From positions 558,001 through 622,000 of the forward strand of contig CAVTBC010000004.1 of the NCBI GenBank assembly GCA_963732865.1: DNA of 64,000 nt, given 5' to 3'. Shown here piece by piece: positions 1 to 8,868 of this stretch. The notes beneath the pieces were generated by a model. It saw nothing but the letters and a program-made list of their open reading frames with translations, made no database searches and was not told the DNA's origin. Every line of letters starts with the position of its first letter. Position 1 is the first letter of the stretch. Both the position numbers and the translations under genes were made by a program. The DNA comes from JADLGL01 sp963732865. Lineage in GTDB: Bacteria; Pseudomonadota; Alphaproteobacteria; Rhizobiales; Kaistiaceae.

Positions 1-131
1 ACAGTGCCGAACCCCACCGACCGTTCGGCAAGCTCAGTTGATTTCACAAGCTCGCCAATTTTGCCCCACATCAACGGTGACGGCCATGGGGCCAAGCTTT
101 GGGGGCGTGTGATCGACTGTGGAGGTTCAAA

Positions 132-338
132 ATGTCTGGCAGGCATTCAAATCAGCAAGCAAGGCACAACGGCGTTTCGAATGGCGAACCGACCCTTGGG
201 CCCTCGGACCGGGCGATAAGACGGCGCGCTCACCAGCTTTGGGAAATTGACGGCCGGCCTGACGGGCACGACATCGACTTCTGGATTGAGGCTGTACGCC
301 AGCTTGAGGAGGAAACACCCGGGCCGGTCCCAAAGTAG
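132..338 (+). CDS. DUF2934 small protein
   Basis: A 68-aa protein whose middle (RAHQLWEIDGRPDGHDIDFW) has the DUF2934 pattern: a short helix with a conserved Glu/Asp-Gly-Arg-Pro turn, followed by an acidic/aromatic helix. The family is common in rhizobia and has no established function. I chose the ATG at 132 over an upstream one at 99 because GGAGG lies at 121-125 with normal spacing. A second DUF2934 gene lies on the other strand at 9575-9778, so this accessory region carries two. Expression is probably stress-linked, but that is inference from the neighbourhood only. Confidence 0.7.
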   Translation: MSGRHSNQQARHNGVSNGEPTLGPSDRAIRRRAHQLWEIDGRPDGHDIDFWIEAVRQLEEETPGPVPK

Positions 339-860
339 CATTCCACCCCACCCAAGGGGCGGCCAGTGGGTGTCGCAAGCTGAGTGCCAGGGGCCGCTCA
401 TTCCGCGGCGGCCGGCCGAGGGAGGGGATGTCAACGCTGACCGGAGATCATCGTCGCCGAGATCGGCGAGCACCGCCACATCAGTAGAACGGAGTTCCGG
501 CGATATCACGCCGCTGGTAACAGCGGCGGAGATCCGGGCTACCTTCGACCGGCGTTTTCCCGCCAAGTTCATCCTACGGGTGTCGCAATAGCCAAAGACG
601 GGCGATCTACCTCTCGTGCGATATCGAGAACGCGGATCTGCCGGCTGGCTCCTCATTGGCCGGGGTCTCCTTGGTTGGATGTGCGGTCGCTAGGACCGCT
701 TATGGGGCAAGCGGACATCCATCGAAATGACCGTTTCCACCCGGGTCGCCACGAACGCAGTGCTGCGACATTCTGTCTTTCTTTTGCATTGCCACGGAAC
801 TGCCGCGATCGGAACGCGACCTAACGACAGCGGGCGACGCTCATCCGAAGGAGAGATCCT
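339..860. other. No supported gene
   Basis: About 520 bases between the DUF2934 gene and the secreted-protein gene. Frames are open on both strands because of the high GC content, but none shows a recognisable domain together with a ribosome binding site. A minus-strand frame around 430-570 looks somewhat protein-like but could not be assigned. Confidence 0.4.
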
Positions 861-1355
861 ATGAAACGGATTGTGCGTGTTGCAGGTCTTGCCGGCGCCA
901 TGGCAATCGCTATTCCAGCAAGCTTCGCCTTTGCCCAGGGTAGCTTGGCCGTCGGCACGGTTGCCAAGTTCAGTCTCAGCGAATGCACCTACGTACTGCG
1001 TAGCGGCGATGTGTTTGTCGACACCGATCCGGAGACCGGCGAATGCTTCCCGGTAGCCATCGGAGACCAGGTCGCGATCAACTATCACCGCGACGCCGGC
1101 CTCAACGAGGTCGATGGCATCCAGCGTTACGAGGATGAATACACGCTCGGCAAGGTGGAAGCGATCACCTCCGACGTGCTGACGCTGAACTCGGGCGCAG
1201 AGTTCGACCTGACCCAGCTGGCGACGCGGCCGAGCGTTGGCGAAGGCGACTATGTCCGGATCGAGTTCGTTGTCACGAATGCCGACAAGAACGTCGCCAC
1301 TTCCGTAACCAACGTTGATCTGGGCGTCGTCAACCAACTCCAACAGCAGCATTGA
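861..1355 (+). CDS. Exported small beta-rich protein, DUF1344-like
   Basis: A 164-aa protein with a Sec signal peptide: MKR, then a hydrophobic stretch, with cleavage predicted after SFAFA near residue 25. The mature part has two Cys (near residues 40 and 60) that could form a disulfide. Its second half (GKVEAITSDVLTLNSG, then VGEGDYVRIEFVV) resembles the small beta-barrel DUF1344/DUF5666-type proteins of alphaproteobacteria. That family link is a pattern judgement, not a firm match. A GGAGA site precedes the ATG by about 7 bases. It probably acts in the periplasm. No partner is evident, and the next gene downstream is a broken regulator on the other strand. Confidence 0.75.
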   Translation: MKRIVRVAGLAGAMAIAIPASFAFAQGSLAVGTVAKFSLSECTYVLRSGDVFVDTDPETGECFPVAIGDQVAINYHRDAGLNEVDGIQRYEDEYTLGKVEAITSDVLTLNSGAEFDLTQLATRPSVGEGDYVRIEFVVTNADKNVATSVTNVDLGVVNQLQQQH

Positions 1356-1668
1356 GACCTTGGCCTTCTCCGCGGGCGAGCGATCGCCCGCGGAGTCCGA
1401 TACGCCCCCTGTCTTCAGAAGCTAGGTGTGTTGTAGGAGCGGCGAGTTGGCGGACGCAGCTGGTCGGACTTATGCCAGTCATTTTGCGGAACGTTGTGCT
1501 GAGGGCGCTGGTATCGTTGAACCCGAGGGCCACAGCGATCGCCGATATCGACAGCGACGGCGACTGCAACAGCTCCTTCGCCCGCTCGATACGCCGCAAC
1601 ACATGATAGCGGGGCGGCGGCAGCCCGAACGACTGCTTAAAGGCACGGGCGAAGTGATATGGGCTCAG
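1330..1668 (-). pseudogene. AraC-family regulator C-terminal remnant
   Basis: On the minus strand the frame reads LSPYHFARAFKQSFG, then RRIERAKELLQ, then ISAIAVALGFND and STTFRKMTGISP. This is the double helix-turn-helix of AraC/XylS regulators. Immediately upstream, at 1669-1671, the frame has TGA where the family has a codon in the LAGLS turn; a single G-to-T change (GGA to TGA) would explain it. No convincing ligand-binding domain is present upstream, and the C-terminus runs on for about 35 residues past the usual end into the tail of the convergent gene. It is therefore read as a decayed gene rather than a working short regulator. Confidence 0.65.
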
Positions 1669-1765
1669 TCAAGCCAGCCGACCGCGGTCCGCAAGAGCAA
1701 TCTTCAGCCCCGACCGCACTACACTCTGTCGGGGGGACTGCACGCCGGAGCACGAGGTCCATTCC

Positions 1766-2281
1766 ATGCCTAACTACCGCAAGTCTGGCGTCAGCATCGT
1801 TCGCATTCTGTTTGGCGTCGTCTGGGCCATCGACGCCTATTTCAAATGGCAGCCCTCCTTCTTGTCAGATTTCACCGGCTATCTTGCCGACGCCCTGGCC
1901 GGACAGCCTGGCCCGGTGCAAAACTGGCTAAGTTTCTGGATCGACATCGTTAAAGTTGACCCATCCTTTTTTGCCCATGTCGTCGCCCTAGGCGAGACCG
2001 GGTTGGCGGCCCTTCTCATCCTCGGCGCCTTCAGCGACGTCGCCTATGCCGGCGGTATACTCCTGAGCCTGGTTATCTGGTCGACTGCCGAGGGATTTGG
2101 TGGGCCCTATGTGCCTGGCTCGACCGACATCGGCACCGCCATCATATACGTCTTCGTTTTCGTGCTGCTGTTCCTGACTCGTGCGGGAATGACTTGGGGT
2201 GTTGACGGCGTGTTGTCACCGCGGCTCGGGCGCCTCGACTTCCTCGCGTCCGGGCATCGCCGAGCGCGTCGCGCGAAATGA
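1766..2281 (+). CDS. DoxX/DoxD-like integral membrane protein
   Basis: A 171-aa protein with about four membrane segments, at roughly residues 8-25, 65-85, 92-110 and 127-145. It has the RILFGVVWAIDAYFKW start and the GETGLAALLILG segment typical of DoxX/DoxD-type (TQO small subunit-like) proteins. The family's members act in the inner membrane, often in redox or thiol/sulfur metabolism, but this one's substrate is unknown. It ends about 50 bases before the transketolase start on the same strand, so it may be co-transcribed with tkt-gnd-zwf. The basic tail (RRARRAK) would lie in the cytoplasm. Confidence 0.65.
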   Translation: MPNYRKSGVSIVRILFGVVWAIDAYFKWQPSFLSDFTGYLADALAGQPGPVQNWLSFWIDIVKVDPSFFAHVVALGETGLAALLILGAFSDVAYAGGILLSLVIWSTAEGFGGPYVPGSTDIGTAIIYVFVFVLLFLTRAGMTWGVDGVLSPRLGRLDFLASGHRRARRAK

Positions 2282-2330
2282 GGACAGGACCGAACGATTG
2301 GATCCAAACACAAAGCATCGGAGGCAGGAC

Positions 2331-4451
2331 ATGACGACCACAGCGAAAATCGAGGCCGGTGCAACGCAGCAACGAGGCGCTGAGCCACAAGCTGCTATCG
2401 ACGAGCTCTGCATCAATACCATCCGCACCCTGGCGATCGATGCGGTCCAACGGGCGCAATCGGGTCATCCCGGTGCGCCGATGGGCCTGGCGCCGGTCAT
2501 GTACACCTTATGGCAGCGCTTCCTCCGCTACGATCCCGACGACCCGGCCTGGCCGAACCGTGATCGCTTTGTCCTTTCCAACGGTCACGCTTCAATGCTG
2601 CTCTACGCCACGTTGCACCTGGCCGGGGTCAAAGACTTCGTCAGGGACAGCCCAGCTGTTTCGCTCGAAGACATCAAGGCCTTCCGCCAGCTCGGCAGCA
2701 AATGCCCGGGGCACCCGGAACACCGCGTGACGGCGGGCGTCGAAACCACGACCGGTCCGCTGGGCCAAGGCTGTGCCGCCAGCGTCGGAATGGCAATCGC
2801 CTCGCATTGGCTGGCGCGCCATTACAATCGTCCCGACTTCACCCTTTTCGACCACGATGTGTATGTGCTGTGTGGCGACGGCGACATGATGGAAGGCGTT
2901 TCCAGCGAAGCCGCTTCGCTGGCAGGACACCTCAAGCTCGGCAATCTGTGCTGGGTCTATGACAACAACGGGATAACGATTGAAGGACACACCAGCCTTG
3001 CGTTCAGCGAGGATTTGGGCGCGCGGTTCGCCGCCTATGGCTGGCGGGTCCGGCGGGTTTTCGACGCCAACAATATCGACGAGATCGCGGCGGCGCTGGC
3101 GGACTTCGGTGACGAGGCCGACGCACCGACCCTGCTGATCGTCGACAGCCATATCGGTTACGGAGCACCCCACAAGCAGGACACCAGCGCCGCCCATGGC
3201 GAGCCGCTTGGCGCTGAGGAGGCTCGCCTCGCCAAGCGCAGCTATGGCTGGCCGGAAGACGCTCAGTTTCTCGTCCCCGCGGGCGTGCCCGAGCGTTTCG
3301 CCGCTAAGAGCGGCCGCCGGGGGCGCGAGCTCCACGCGGCGTGGACAGAACGCCTGGCGGCGTATCGGCTGCGCTATCCGGATCTTGCCCGGCAGCTCGA
3401 TATCATGGCGTTCGCGGAGCTGCCGGCCGGATGGGACCAAAGCCTGCCTGCCTTCCCCGCCGACCCCAAGGGCATTGCCACCCGCGAGGCCTCCGGCACG
3501 GTGCTCAATGCGATCGCGGCGCATTATCCCTGGCTGATCGGCGGTTCGGCCGACCTGGCACCATCGACCAAGACGCGGCTCCATCGCGACGATGACGGCG
3601 ATCTTGAAGACAACAATCCGGGAGGGCGCAATCTCCATTTCGGCATCCGCGAACACGCCATGGGCGGGGTGCTCAACGGCTTGGCGCTGTCGCGGCTACG
3701 GCCCTTCGGCTCAACCTTTCTCGTGTTCTGCGACTACATGAAGCCGGCCATTCGGCTGAGCGCCCTGATGCAACTGCCAACTCTCTACATCTTCACGCAC
3801 AACTCCGTCGGTCTCGGCGAAGACGGACCGACGCACCAGCCTGTTGAGCAGCTCGTGGCCCTGCGCAGCATTCCCGGCCTAGTCACGCTGCGCCCGGCCG
3901 ACGCCAATGAGGTTGTCGAGGCCTGGCGCACAATGGTCACCATCAAAGACCGCCCGGCCTGCCTCGTTCTGAGCCGCCAGGCTCTGCCGACGCTTGATCG
4001 CTCGCGCTACGCTTCGGCCGCCGGACTTTCCCGCGGCGCCTACATCCTCGCCGACCCAGAAGATCAGCAACCGGAAGTGATTCTGATCGGCACCGGCAGC
4101 GAGGTCGCGATCTGCGTTGCCGCGCATGAAAGCCTGGCGCGAGAGGGCATCCCGTCGCGTGTCGTGTCCATGCCGTCATGGGAGTTGTTCGAGCAGCAGG
4201 ACGCGGCCTATCGCAACTCCATCTTGCTGCCGGCAAGCACGGCCCGCGTCTCAGTGGAGGCAGGCTCGGTGATCGGCTGGGACCGATATGTCGGCACCTC
4301 CGGTGCGAAGATCGGAATGCGCAGCTTCGGCGCTTCGGCGCCAGCGGCCGATCTCGCCGTGGAGTTTGGGTTCACGCCCGCGGCGATCGTGTCTGCGGCG
4401 AAAGCTCAGATCGACGGCATGCACGCCCCACAAACCGAACGACGTTCCTGA
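2331..4451 (+). CDS. tkt: Transketolase
   Basis: Thiamine-diphosphate enzyme of the non-oxidative pentose phosphate pathway, moving two-carbon ketol units between sugar phosphates in the cytosol. The 706-aa length is slightly above the usual 660-670. Visible features are AQSGHPGAPMG near residue 45, the ThDP motif GDGDMMEG near 182 followed by YDNN, the pyrimidine-domain FGIREHAMG near 437 carrying the catalytic Glu, and a normal C-terminal domain. The ATG at 2331 has GGAGG at 2320-2324, so longer upstream starts are not used here. It is followed at once by gnd and zwf, and the cluster would supply NADPH and pentoses under stress. Confidence 0.95.
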   Translation: MTTTAKIEAGATQQRGAEPQAAIDELCINTIRTLAIDAVQRAQSGHPGAPMGLAPVMYTLWQRFLRYDPDDPAWPNRDRFVLSNGHASMLLYATLHLAGVKDFVRDSPAVSLEDIKAFRQLGSKCPGHPEHRVTAGVETTTGPLGQGCAASVGMAIASHWLARHYNRPDFTLFDHDVYVLCGDGDMMEGVSSEAASLAGHLKLGNLCWVYDNNGITIEGHTSLAFSEDLGARFAAYGWRVRRVFDANNIDEIAAALADFGDEADAPTLLIVDSHIGYGAPHKQDTSAAHGEPLGAEEARLAKRSYGWPEDAQFLVPAGVPERFAAKSGRRGRELHAAWTERLAAYRLRYPDLARQLDIMAFAELPAGWDQSLPAFPADPKGIATREASGTVLNAIAAHYPWLIGGSADLAPSTKTRLHRDDDGDLEDNNPGGRNLHFGIREHAMGGVLNGLALSRLRPFGSTFLVFCDYMKPAIRLSALMQLPTLYIFTHNSVGLGEDGPTHQPVEQLVALRSIPGLVTLRPADANEVVEAWRTMVTIKDRPACLVLSRQALPTLDRSRYASAAGLSRGAYILADPEDQQPEVILIGTGSEVAICVAAHESLAREGIPSRVVSMPSWELFEQQDAAYRNSILLPASTARVSVEAGSVIGWDRYVGTSGAKIGMRSFGASAPAADLAVEFGFTPAAIVSAAKAQIDGMHAPQTERRS

Positions 4452-4473
4452 CAAACCGACGTGGAGCTTTGCA

Positions 4474-5511
4474 ATGCAAATCGGCATCATTGGCTTGGGG
4501 CGAATGGGAGCGAATATCGCGCGCAGGCTGATGCGCGCGGGCCACAGTTGTGTCGTGTACGACGTGAAGGCCGACGCTGTTGCCGACCTCGCGGAGGAAG
4601 GCGCAATCGGCGTTGCTTCACTTACAGGAATGGTCTCCGGGCTGACGCCGCCACGTGCCATCTGGATGATGCTGCCGGCGGCGATCGTCGACGATACGAT
4701 CGCGGACTTGGTTGAGAAGCTACAGCCAGGTGACACGCTGATCGACGGCGGCAATTCCTACTATCGCGATGACATCGCCCGTGGAAACGGGCTCTCGCTC
4801 CAAGGAATCCATTACGTCGATGTCGGCACCAGCGGCGGCGTCTGGGGGCTGGAGCGCGGATATTGTCAGATGATCGGCGGAGATGCGGAGGTCGTGCGCA
4901 GGCTCGATCCGATCTTCGCTGCCCTTGCGCCTTCAATGGAGTCGGCGCCACGTACGCCAGCGCGCGCCGAACACCCGGAGACGACTGCCGAACATGGCTA
5001 TCTGCACTGCGGACCGCACGGCGCGGGCCATTTCGTCAAGATGGTCCATAATGGCATCGAATACGGGGTCATGGCGGCCCTCGCGGAGGGCTTCAACATT
5101 CTGCACGGTGCTGACATCGGGCTGCAAAGTAAGTCAGCTGATGCCGAGACGGCGCCCGTGCGAAACGCGGCGACCTATCGCTACACGTTCGATGTCGCCG
5201 AAATTGCCGAGGTCTGGCGGCGCGGCAGTGTCATCGCGTCCTGGCTCCTGGACCTGAGCGCGGAAGCTCTGTTCGACGATTCGGAACTGTCGGAATTCCA
5301 CGGTCGCGTTTCAGATTCCGGCGAAGGACGCTGGACCGTCAAAGCCGCCATCGACGAAGGTATTCCAGCGCCGGTTCTCAGCGTTGCCCTGTTCGAGCGT
5401 TTCACGTCGCGCGGCAATGGCGACTTCGCCGACAAACTCCTCTCGGCGATGCGACATCAATTTGGCGGGCACACCGAGAAACAACCGGCCAAAAAACCGG
5501 CGGGCAGCTGA
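4474..5511 (+). CDS. gnd: 6-phosphogluconate dehydrogenase (decarboxylating), short GndA type
   Basis: Oxidises and decarboxylates 6-phosphogluconate to ribulose 5-phosphate, giving NAD(P)H. The 345-aa length fits the short GndA/YqeC class rather than the 470-aa classical Gnd. The dinucleotide motif GLGRMG is at residues 7-12. DGGNSYYRDD and GTSGGVWGLERG follow, and the catalytic region GPHGAGHFVKMVHNGIEYG carries the conserved Lys. The start is set by the dinucleotide fold beginning at residue 2; the frame is open further upstream into tkt. There are 22 bases between tkt and this gene and 14 between this gene and zwf, so the three form an operon. The C-terminal tail is Lys/Pro-rich and variable. 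Confidence 0.92.
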   Translation: MQIGIIGLGRMGANIARRLMRAGHSCVVYDVKADAVADLAEEGAIGVASLTGMVSGLTPPRAIWMMLPAAIVDDTIADLVEKLQPGDTLIDGGNSYYRDDIARGNGLSLQGIHYVDVGTSGGVWGLERGYCQMIGGDAEVVRRLDPIFAALAPSMESAPRTPARAEHPETTAEHGYLHCGPHGAGHFVKMVHNGIEYGVMAALAEGFNILHGADIGLQSKSADAETAPVRNAATYRYTFDVAEIAEVWRRGSVIASWLLDLSAEALFDDSELSEFHGRVSDSGEGRWTVKAAIDEGIPAPVLSVALFERFTSRGNGDFADKLLSAMRHQFGGHTEKQPAKKPAGS

Positions 5512-5525
5512 GAGGAGCGAGACCC

Positions 5526-6908
5526 ATGTCCACTGCGCAGCGATCCGACGCCCTGGTTCTCTTCGGCGCCAGCGGCGACCTCGCCCACCGGAAGATCTTC
5601 CCGTCGCTCTACGCCATGAGCGAGCGCGGCGGTCTCAACGTACCTATCATTGGCGTCGCCAAGGCCGACTGGGGATTGGATGATTTCAAGACGTATGTGC
5701 GGGACGCCATGAAGAATGTCGAAGGCGCCGAGGAAAATACCGTCGCCCGGATCGTCGACCGCCTTCGCTATGTCGACGGCGACTATCGCGAAATCGATAC
5801 GTTTAAGAATTTGGCGAAAGAACTCGGCGGGGCAAAGCGACCACTCTACTATCTCGCCATTCCACCGAGCATGTTCTCCATCGTCATCCAGAGTCTGGGC
5901 TCTTCCGGGGGCGCCAAGGGAGCGCGCGTCATAGTCGAAAAGCCGTTCGGGCGCGACTTGGCCTCCGCCCGCAAGTTGAACCAGGCCGCTCGCGCTGTAT
6001 TCCCAGACGACTCCATCTTTCGTATCGACCACTTTCTTGGAAGGGAGGCTATCATGAATATCCTCTATTTCCGCTTCGCAAATTCCTTCTTGGAGCCCAT
6101 CTGGAACCGCAACTACGTCTCTAGTGTTCAGGTGACATTGTCGGAACAGTTCGGCGTGGACCACCGCGGCGCGTTTTACGAGACAGCGGGTTGTCTGCGC
6201 GACGTGATCCAGAACCATCTGTTTCAGATTGTCGCCCTGCTCGCCATGGAGCCGCCGGCCGGCCGGAACTTTGGCGCCGTCCACACCGAAAAAGCCAAGG
6301 TCTTCACCGCCATGCGCGAGATCGATCCGAACGACGTGGTCCGCGGCCAATATGCCGGGTACCGGAAGGAGCCGGGCGTGGCAAGGGACTCCGACGTCGA
6401 GACGTTTTGCGCGCTGCGGCTGTTCATCGACTCGTGGCGATGGCAGGGCGTGCCCTGGTACCTGCGTTCGGGCAAATGCTTGCCCCAAACGGCGACCGAG
6501 GTACTTGTGCAATTCAGGCCGCCGCCACAGACGCTTTTCGAAGACTCAGCGCCGACGGCCGGCCGACCAAACTACTTGCGCTTCCGAATCTCTCCGAGCT
6601 CTGCCATCGCGCTCGCCGCTCGCGTGAAACGTGGCGGGAAGGAGTTCATTGGCGACCAAAGAGAACTGTATCTGATCGAAGAACAGCCCGGCGAGAAGTC
6701 GCCGTACGACCGACTCCTCGGCGATGCTATGGCGGGCGACGGCGCGCTGTTTACCCGCGAGGACGCGATTGAAGCTGCCTGGGCGGTCGTCGACCCGGTC
6801 CTCAAAACGCATAAGGCAGTGCGCCCTTATCGCCGCCACAGTTGGGGGCCGAAAGAAGCCAACGCGCTCATAGCCGGTGACTGGGGCTGGCACACCCCAC
6901 GGCCCTGA
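5526..6908 (+). CDS. zwf: Glucose-6-phosphate 1-dehydrogenase
   Basis: First enzyme of the oxidative pentose phosphate and Entner-Doudoroff routes (glucose 6-phosphate + NADP+ to 6-phosphogluconolactone). The 460-aa protein has the nucleotide motif GASGDLAHRK near residues 14-23, VEKPFG near 138, and the substrate/catalytic motif RIDHFLG near 167 (family RIDHYLGK). A GGAG site precedes the ATG. It is the last gene of the tkt-gnd-zwf cluster. The gene for 6-phosphogluconolactonase is not in the window. A 78-bp piece closely matching this gene reappears at 14194-14271, evidence of past duplication and decay. Confidence 0.93.
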   Translation: MSTAQRSDALVLFGASGDLAHRKIFPSLYAMSERGGLNVPIIGVAKADWGLDDFKTYVRDAMKNVEGAEENTVARIVDRLRYVDGDYREIDTFKNLAKELGGAKRPLYYLAIPPSMFSIVIQSLGSSGGAKGARVIVEKPFGRDLASARKLNQAARAVFPDDSIFRIDHFLGREAIMNILYFRFANSFLEPIWNRNYVSSVQVTLSEQFGVDHRGAFYETAGCLRDVIQNHLFQIVALLAMEPPAGRNFGAVHTEKAKVFTAMREIDPNDVVRGQYAGYRKEPGVARDSDVETFCALRLFIDSWRWQGVPWYLRSGKCLPQTATEVLVQFRPPPQTLFEDSAPTAGRPNYLRFRISPSSAIALAARVKRGGKEFIGDQRELYLIEEQPGEKSPYDRLLGDAMAGDGALFTREDAIEAAWAVVDPVLKTHKAVRPYRRHSWGPKEANALIAGDWGWHTPRP

Positions 6909-6946
6909 GGGATAGGCCGGTCGACGAGCGAGCCGTTTCATGGGCG

Positions 6947-7065
6947 GTTGACCTGGCTCGTTATGCGGCGCCGCGTCGCTGTGCGACCGGGAGATGATTG
7001 CCGCTGGGTGCAAAGTTGGCCAAGGCGACTTCTTCAGCAAGCCGGTGTCGGCAGCTCGCGCTGGA
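6947..7065 (+). pseudogene. EAL-domain (c-di-GMP phosphodiesterase) relic
   Basis: The stretch IAAGCKVGQGDFFSKPVSAA, read from about 6997, looks like the C-terminal signature of EAL domains (GC-x-GQG-x-FSKP). About 40 bases upstream, in another frame, VDLAR resembles the preceding EAL segment. The intervening family sequence is missing, and there is no upstream domain. It is best seen as a fragment; nothing else of note occurs between zwf and the deaminase gene (6909-7271). Confidence 0.35.
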
Positions 7066-7271
7066 GCAGCGCTCCAGAAGACCTTCGTTTCTCGCCAGAC
7101 TGGCAGACTATCGAGGAAATCTCTCAGGGCAACGGCGGGAGCGTCAAATAACTCGCTGCGAGCTACAACAGCCAATTGCTCGATGAAGATTCGGGGCTTG
7201 GAATCCCTTAATTGGGCTTCGTGGCGGAACGGCCTCAGGCTCTCAAATTCACACTAAGCAGTGGGCGCTAC

Positions 7272-7580
7272 ATGGATGAGTTTATGCAGGCTGCCATCGA
7301 CGAAGCCGTGCGGGGAGAGGCCAAGGGGGGCATCCCTATCGGCTCAGTTCTCGTTCATGACGGCAGGATCATCGGCCGGGGTCGCAACCGCCGCGTTCAG
7401 AGTGGAAGCCCAATTCTCCACGCCGAAATGGACGCGCTGCAAAACGCGGGCCGGCAGCCGGCTTCGGTCTATCGGCACGCCACGCTCTATACGACGCTGT
7501 CACCCTGCGTGATGTGCTCAGGCGCCGTCCTGCTCTATGGCATTCCGCACGTTGTTATCGGCGAGAACCGGACGTTCCTG
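7272..7580 (+). pseudogene. FCY1-like cytosine deaminase, 3' end lost to IS insertion
   Basis: The 103 remaining residues closely follow the yeast FCY1-type cytosine deaminase / CMP-dCMP deaminase fold. They show a Gly-Gly-Ile-Pro-Ile-Gly core, the zinc motif HAEM near residue 49, LYTTLSPCVMC near 70-80 (PCxxC zinc ligands), and YGIPHVVIGEN near 90. All zinc ligands are present, but the reading frame runs into the left end of the IS3-type element at 7581 and stops at 7595. The last ~45 residues of the family, a C-terminal helix over the active site, are absent and do not reappear on the right side. It is probably inactive. In vivo the family converts cytosine to uracil for salvage. Confidence 0.75.
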
Positions 7581-7635
7581 TGTCCGTGCCCCTAAAACTG
7601 GGCCATTATGTTGCTACCGATGAGAGGAGCGAACG

Positions 7636-7923
7636 ATGGCCCGGAAGCGGCATTCAGATGAGGATATCCTGAAGCTTTTACGCGAGATCGAGGTGCATCT
7701 GGCGTCGGGCAGCGATGTTGGAACCGCTTGCCGCACGGCCGGGATCAGCGACGCGACCTACTACACTTGGCGCAAGAAGTTTGGCGGCATGGGCCGCTCG
7801 CAGTTGTCTGAGCTCAAGACACTGTCGAAGGAGAACCAGCGCCTGAAGAAGATCGTGGCCGACCTCGAGCTGGACAAGCTCATCTTGAAGGAGAGCCTCG
7901 ATTTTTTAAAACCCATGGCCTGA
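7636..7923 (+). CDS. IS3-family transposase OrfA (HTH)
   Basis: A 95-aa helix-turn-helix protein of the IS3 OrfA (HTH_Tnp_1) family. It starts with MARKRHSDEDILKLLREIE, has the helix-turn-helix at roughly residues 35-55 (GTACRTAGISDATYYTW), and ends in a leucine-zipper-like coiled coil (LSKENQRLKKIVADLELDK) used for multimerisation. A GAGAGGAGC site precedes the ATG. It overlaps orfB in the -1 frame, and the fused OrfAB transposase would be made by frameshifting at 7905-7911. Confidence 0.9.
   Translation: MARKRHSDEDILKLLREIEVHLASGSDVGTACRTAGISDATYYTWRKKFGGMGRSQLSELKTLSKENQRLKKIVADLELDKLILKESLDFLKPMA
7905..7911 (+). promoter_or_regulatory. Programmed -1 frameshift heptamer
   Basis: The heptamer TTTAAAA is in the correct phase (T TTA AAA relative to orfA). 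The next open frame, one base back, is orfB. This is the usual device by which IS3-family elements make OrfAB. Confidence 0.65.
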
Positions 7924-7925
7924 CG

Positions 7926-8736
7926 ACGGAGCAATTGCGCAAGGCAGTCGTGCATGCGCGCCAGAAGCTCGGCACATCCGAGCGGCTCACGTGTCAGGTC
8001 ACCGGCCTGGCGCGCTCAACGCTGCAATACCAGCCTGCACCCAAGGATGATGACGCGCTTCGCCTGGCCCTGATCCGCCTTGCCAAACAGTATGGTCGGT
8101 ATGGCTACCGCAAGGTCTGCGAACTGCTCTGCGTCGAAGGCTGGCGGTTGAACCACAAGAAGGTCGAGCGTCTATGGCGCGAAGAAGGCTTGCAGCTGCC
8201 GCACCGGCACAAAAAGCGCAGGCGGCTCTACCATCACGACGCATCCGTGATCCGGCTTCGGCCGAGATACACGAACCACATCTGGTCTGTCGATTTCGTT
8301 CACGACAAGCTCAGCAACAGCCGGAGCTACAAGATGCTGACGGTTCTCGATGAGTACACGCGCGAGGCCTTGAGCGTGACGGTTGCCCAAAGCATGGGAT
8401 CATCGGATGTGCTCGAAGCACTCTATGCTTCTCCTGAAACGGGGCCGGCCGACATATCTGCGATCGGACAACGGCCCCGAGTTCGTGGCCGACCCCCTTC
8501 AGACATGGTTGAGGAGGGTCGGTATCCAACCCATCCGGATCTATCCGGGATCACCATGGGAGAACGGATACAATGAACGGTTCAACGGCACACTGCGCCG
8601 AGAGGTGCTCAACGCCGAATGGTTCGCGACAATACGACAGGCCCAGATCGTCATCGACCAATGGCTAAAGCAGTACAATCACATCCGACCCCATCAGGCA
8701 CTCAACATGCGAGCACCTGTCCCGGAAACAGTCTAG
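7926..8736 (+). pseudogene. IS3-family transposase OrfB, frameshifted
   Basis: The first part (HTH_21: RLAKQYGRYGYRKVCELL and LNHKKVERLWREEGLQLP, then WSVDFVHDKL with the first catalytic Asp) is in one frame. The second part (YLRSDNGPEF with the second Asp, then SPWENGYNERFNGTLRREVL with the Glu) continues in another. The switch is at about 8426-8429, where the family sequence LYALLLKRG would need two more bases (a lost GC). All DDE residues are encoded but not in one frame, so the transposase should be inactive unless a second shift occurs. The tail RPHQALNMRAP is normal. Confidence 0.8.
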
Positions 8737-8868
8737 AGATCCGATCAAAATGTGGCCCAAACCAAGGGGGCTTTACAGACCAAATTCGGGGTCGCCAAGG
8801 TGATCCTAGGTCGTGGCAGCTACTAGAATCGGCTACATTCTCCGAATCATTATTGAGGGAGGCAGGAT

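Larger units (their letters stand above)
7581..8777 (+). mobile_element. IS3-family insertion sequence (orfA/orfB type)
   Basis: A 1.2-kb element bounded by imperfect inverted ends that begin TGT, share a CCCCT block near base 10 and TGGGCCA near base 19, and face each other at 7581 and 8777. It carries orfA, a -1 slippery heptamer and orfB with a DDE domain, the standard IS3 organisation. Flanking bases show no clear 3-4 bp duplication, so there may have been a deletion on one side; this fits the loss of the deaminase 3' end. orfB is frameshifted, so the copy is probably immobile. Confidence 0.82.

Noticed and set aside
690..1352. Long minus-strand frame opposite the exported protein at 861-1355
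   Set aside because: It is the reverse of a real gene with signal peptide and ribosome binding site; it has no domain of its own.
2592..3656. Long minus-strand frame inside tkt
   Set aside because: Shadow of the transketolase gene; no domain and no start with ribosome binding site.
5457..6512. Long minus-strand frame inside gnd and zwf
   Set aside because: Reverse shadow of two clear genes, explained by high GC at the third codon position.
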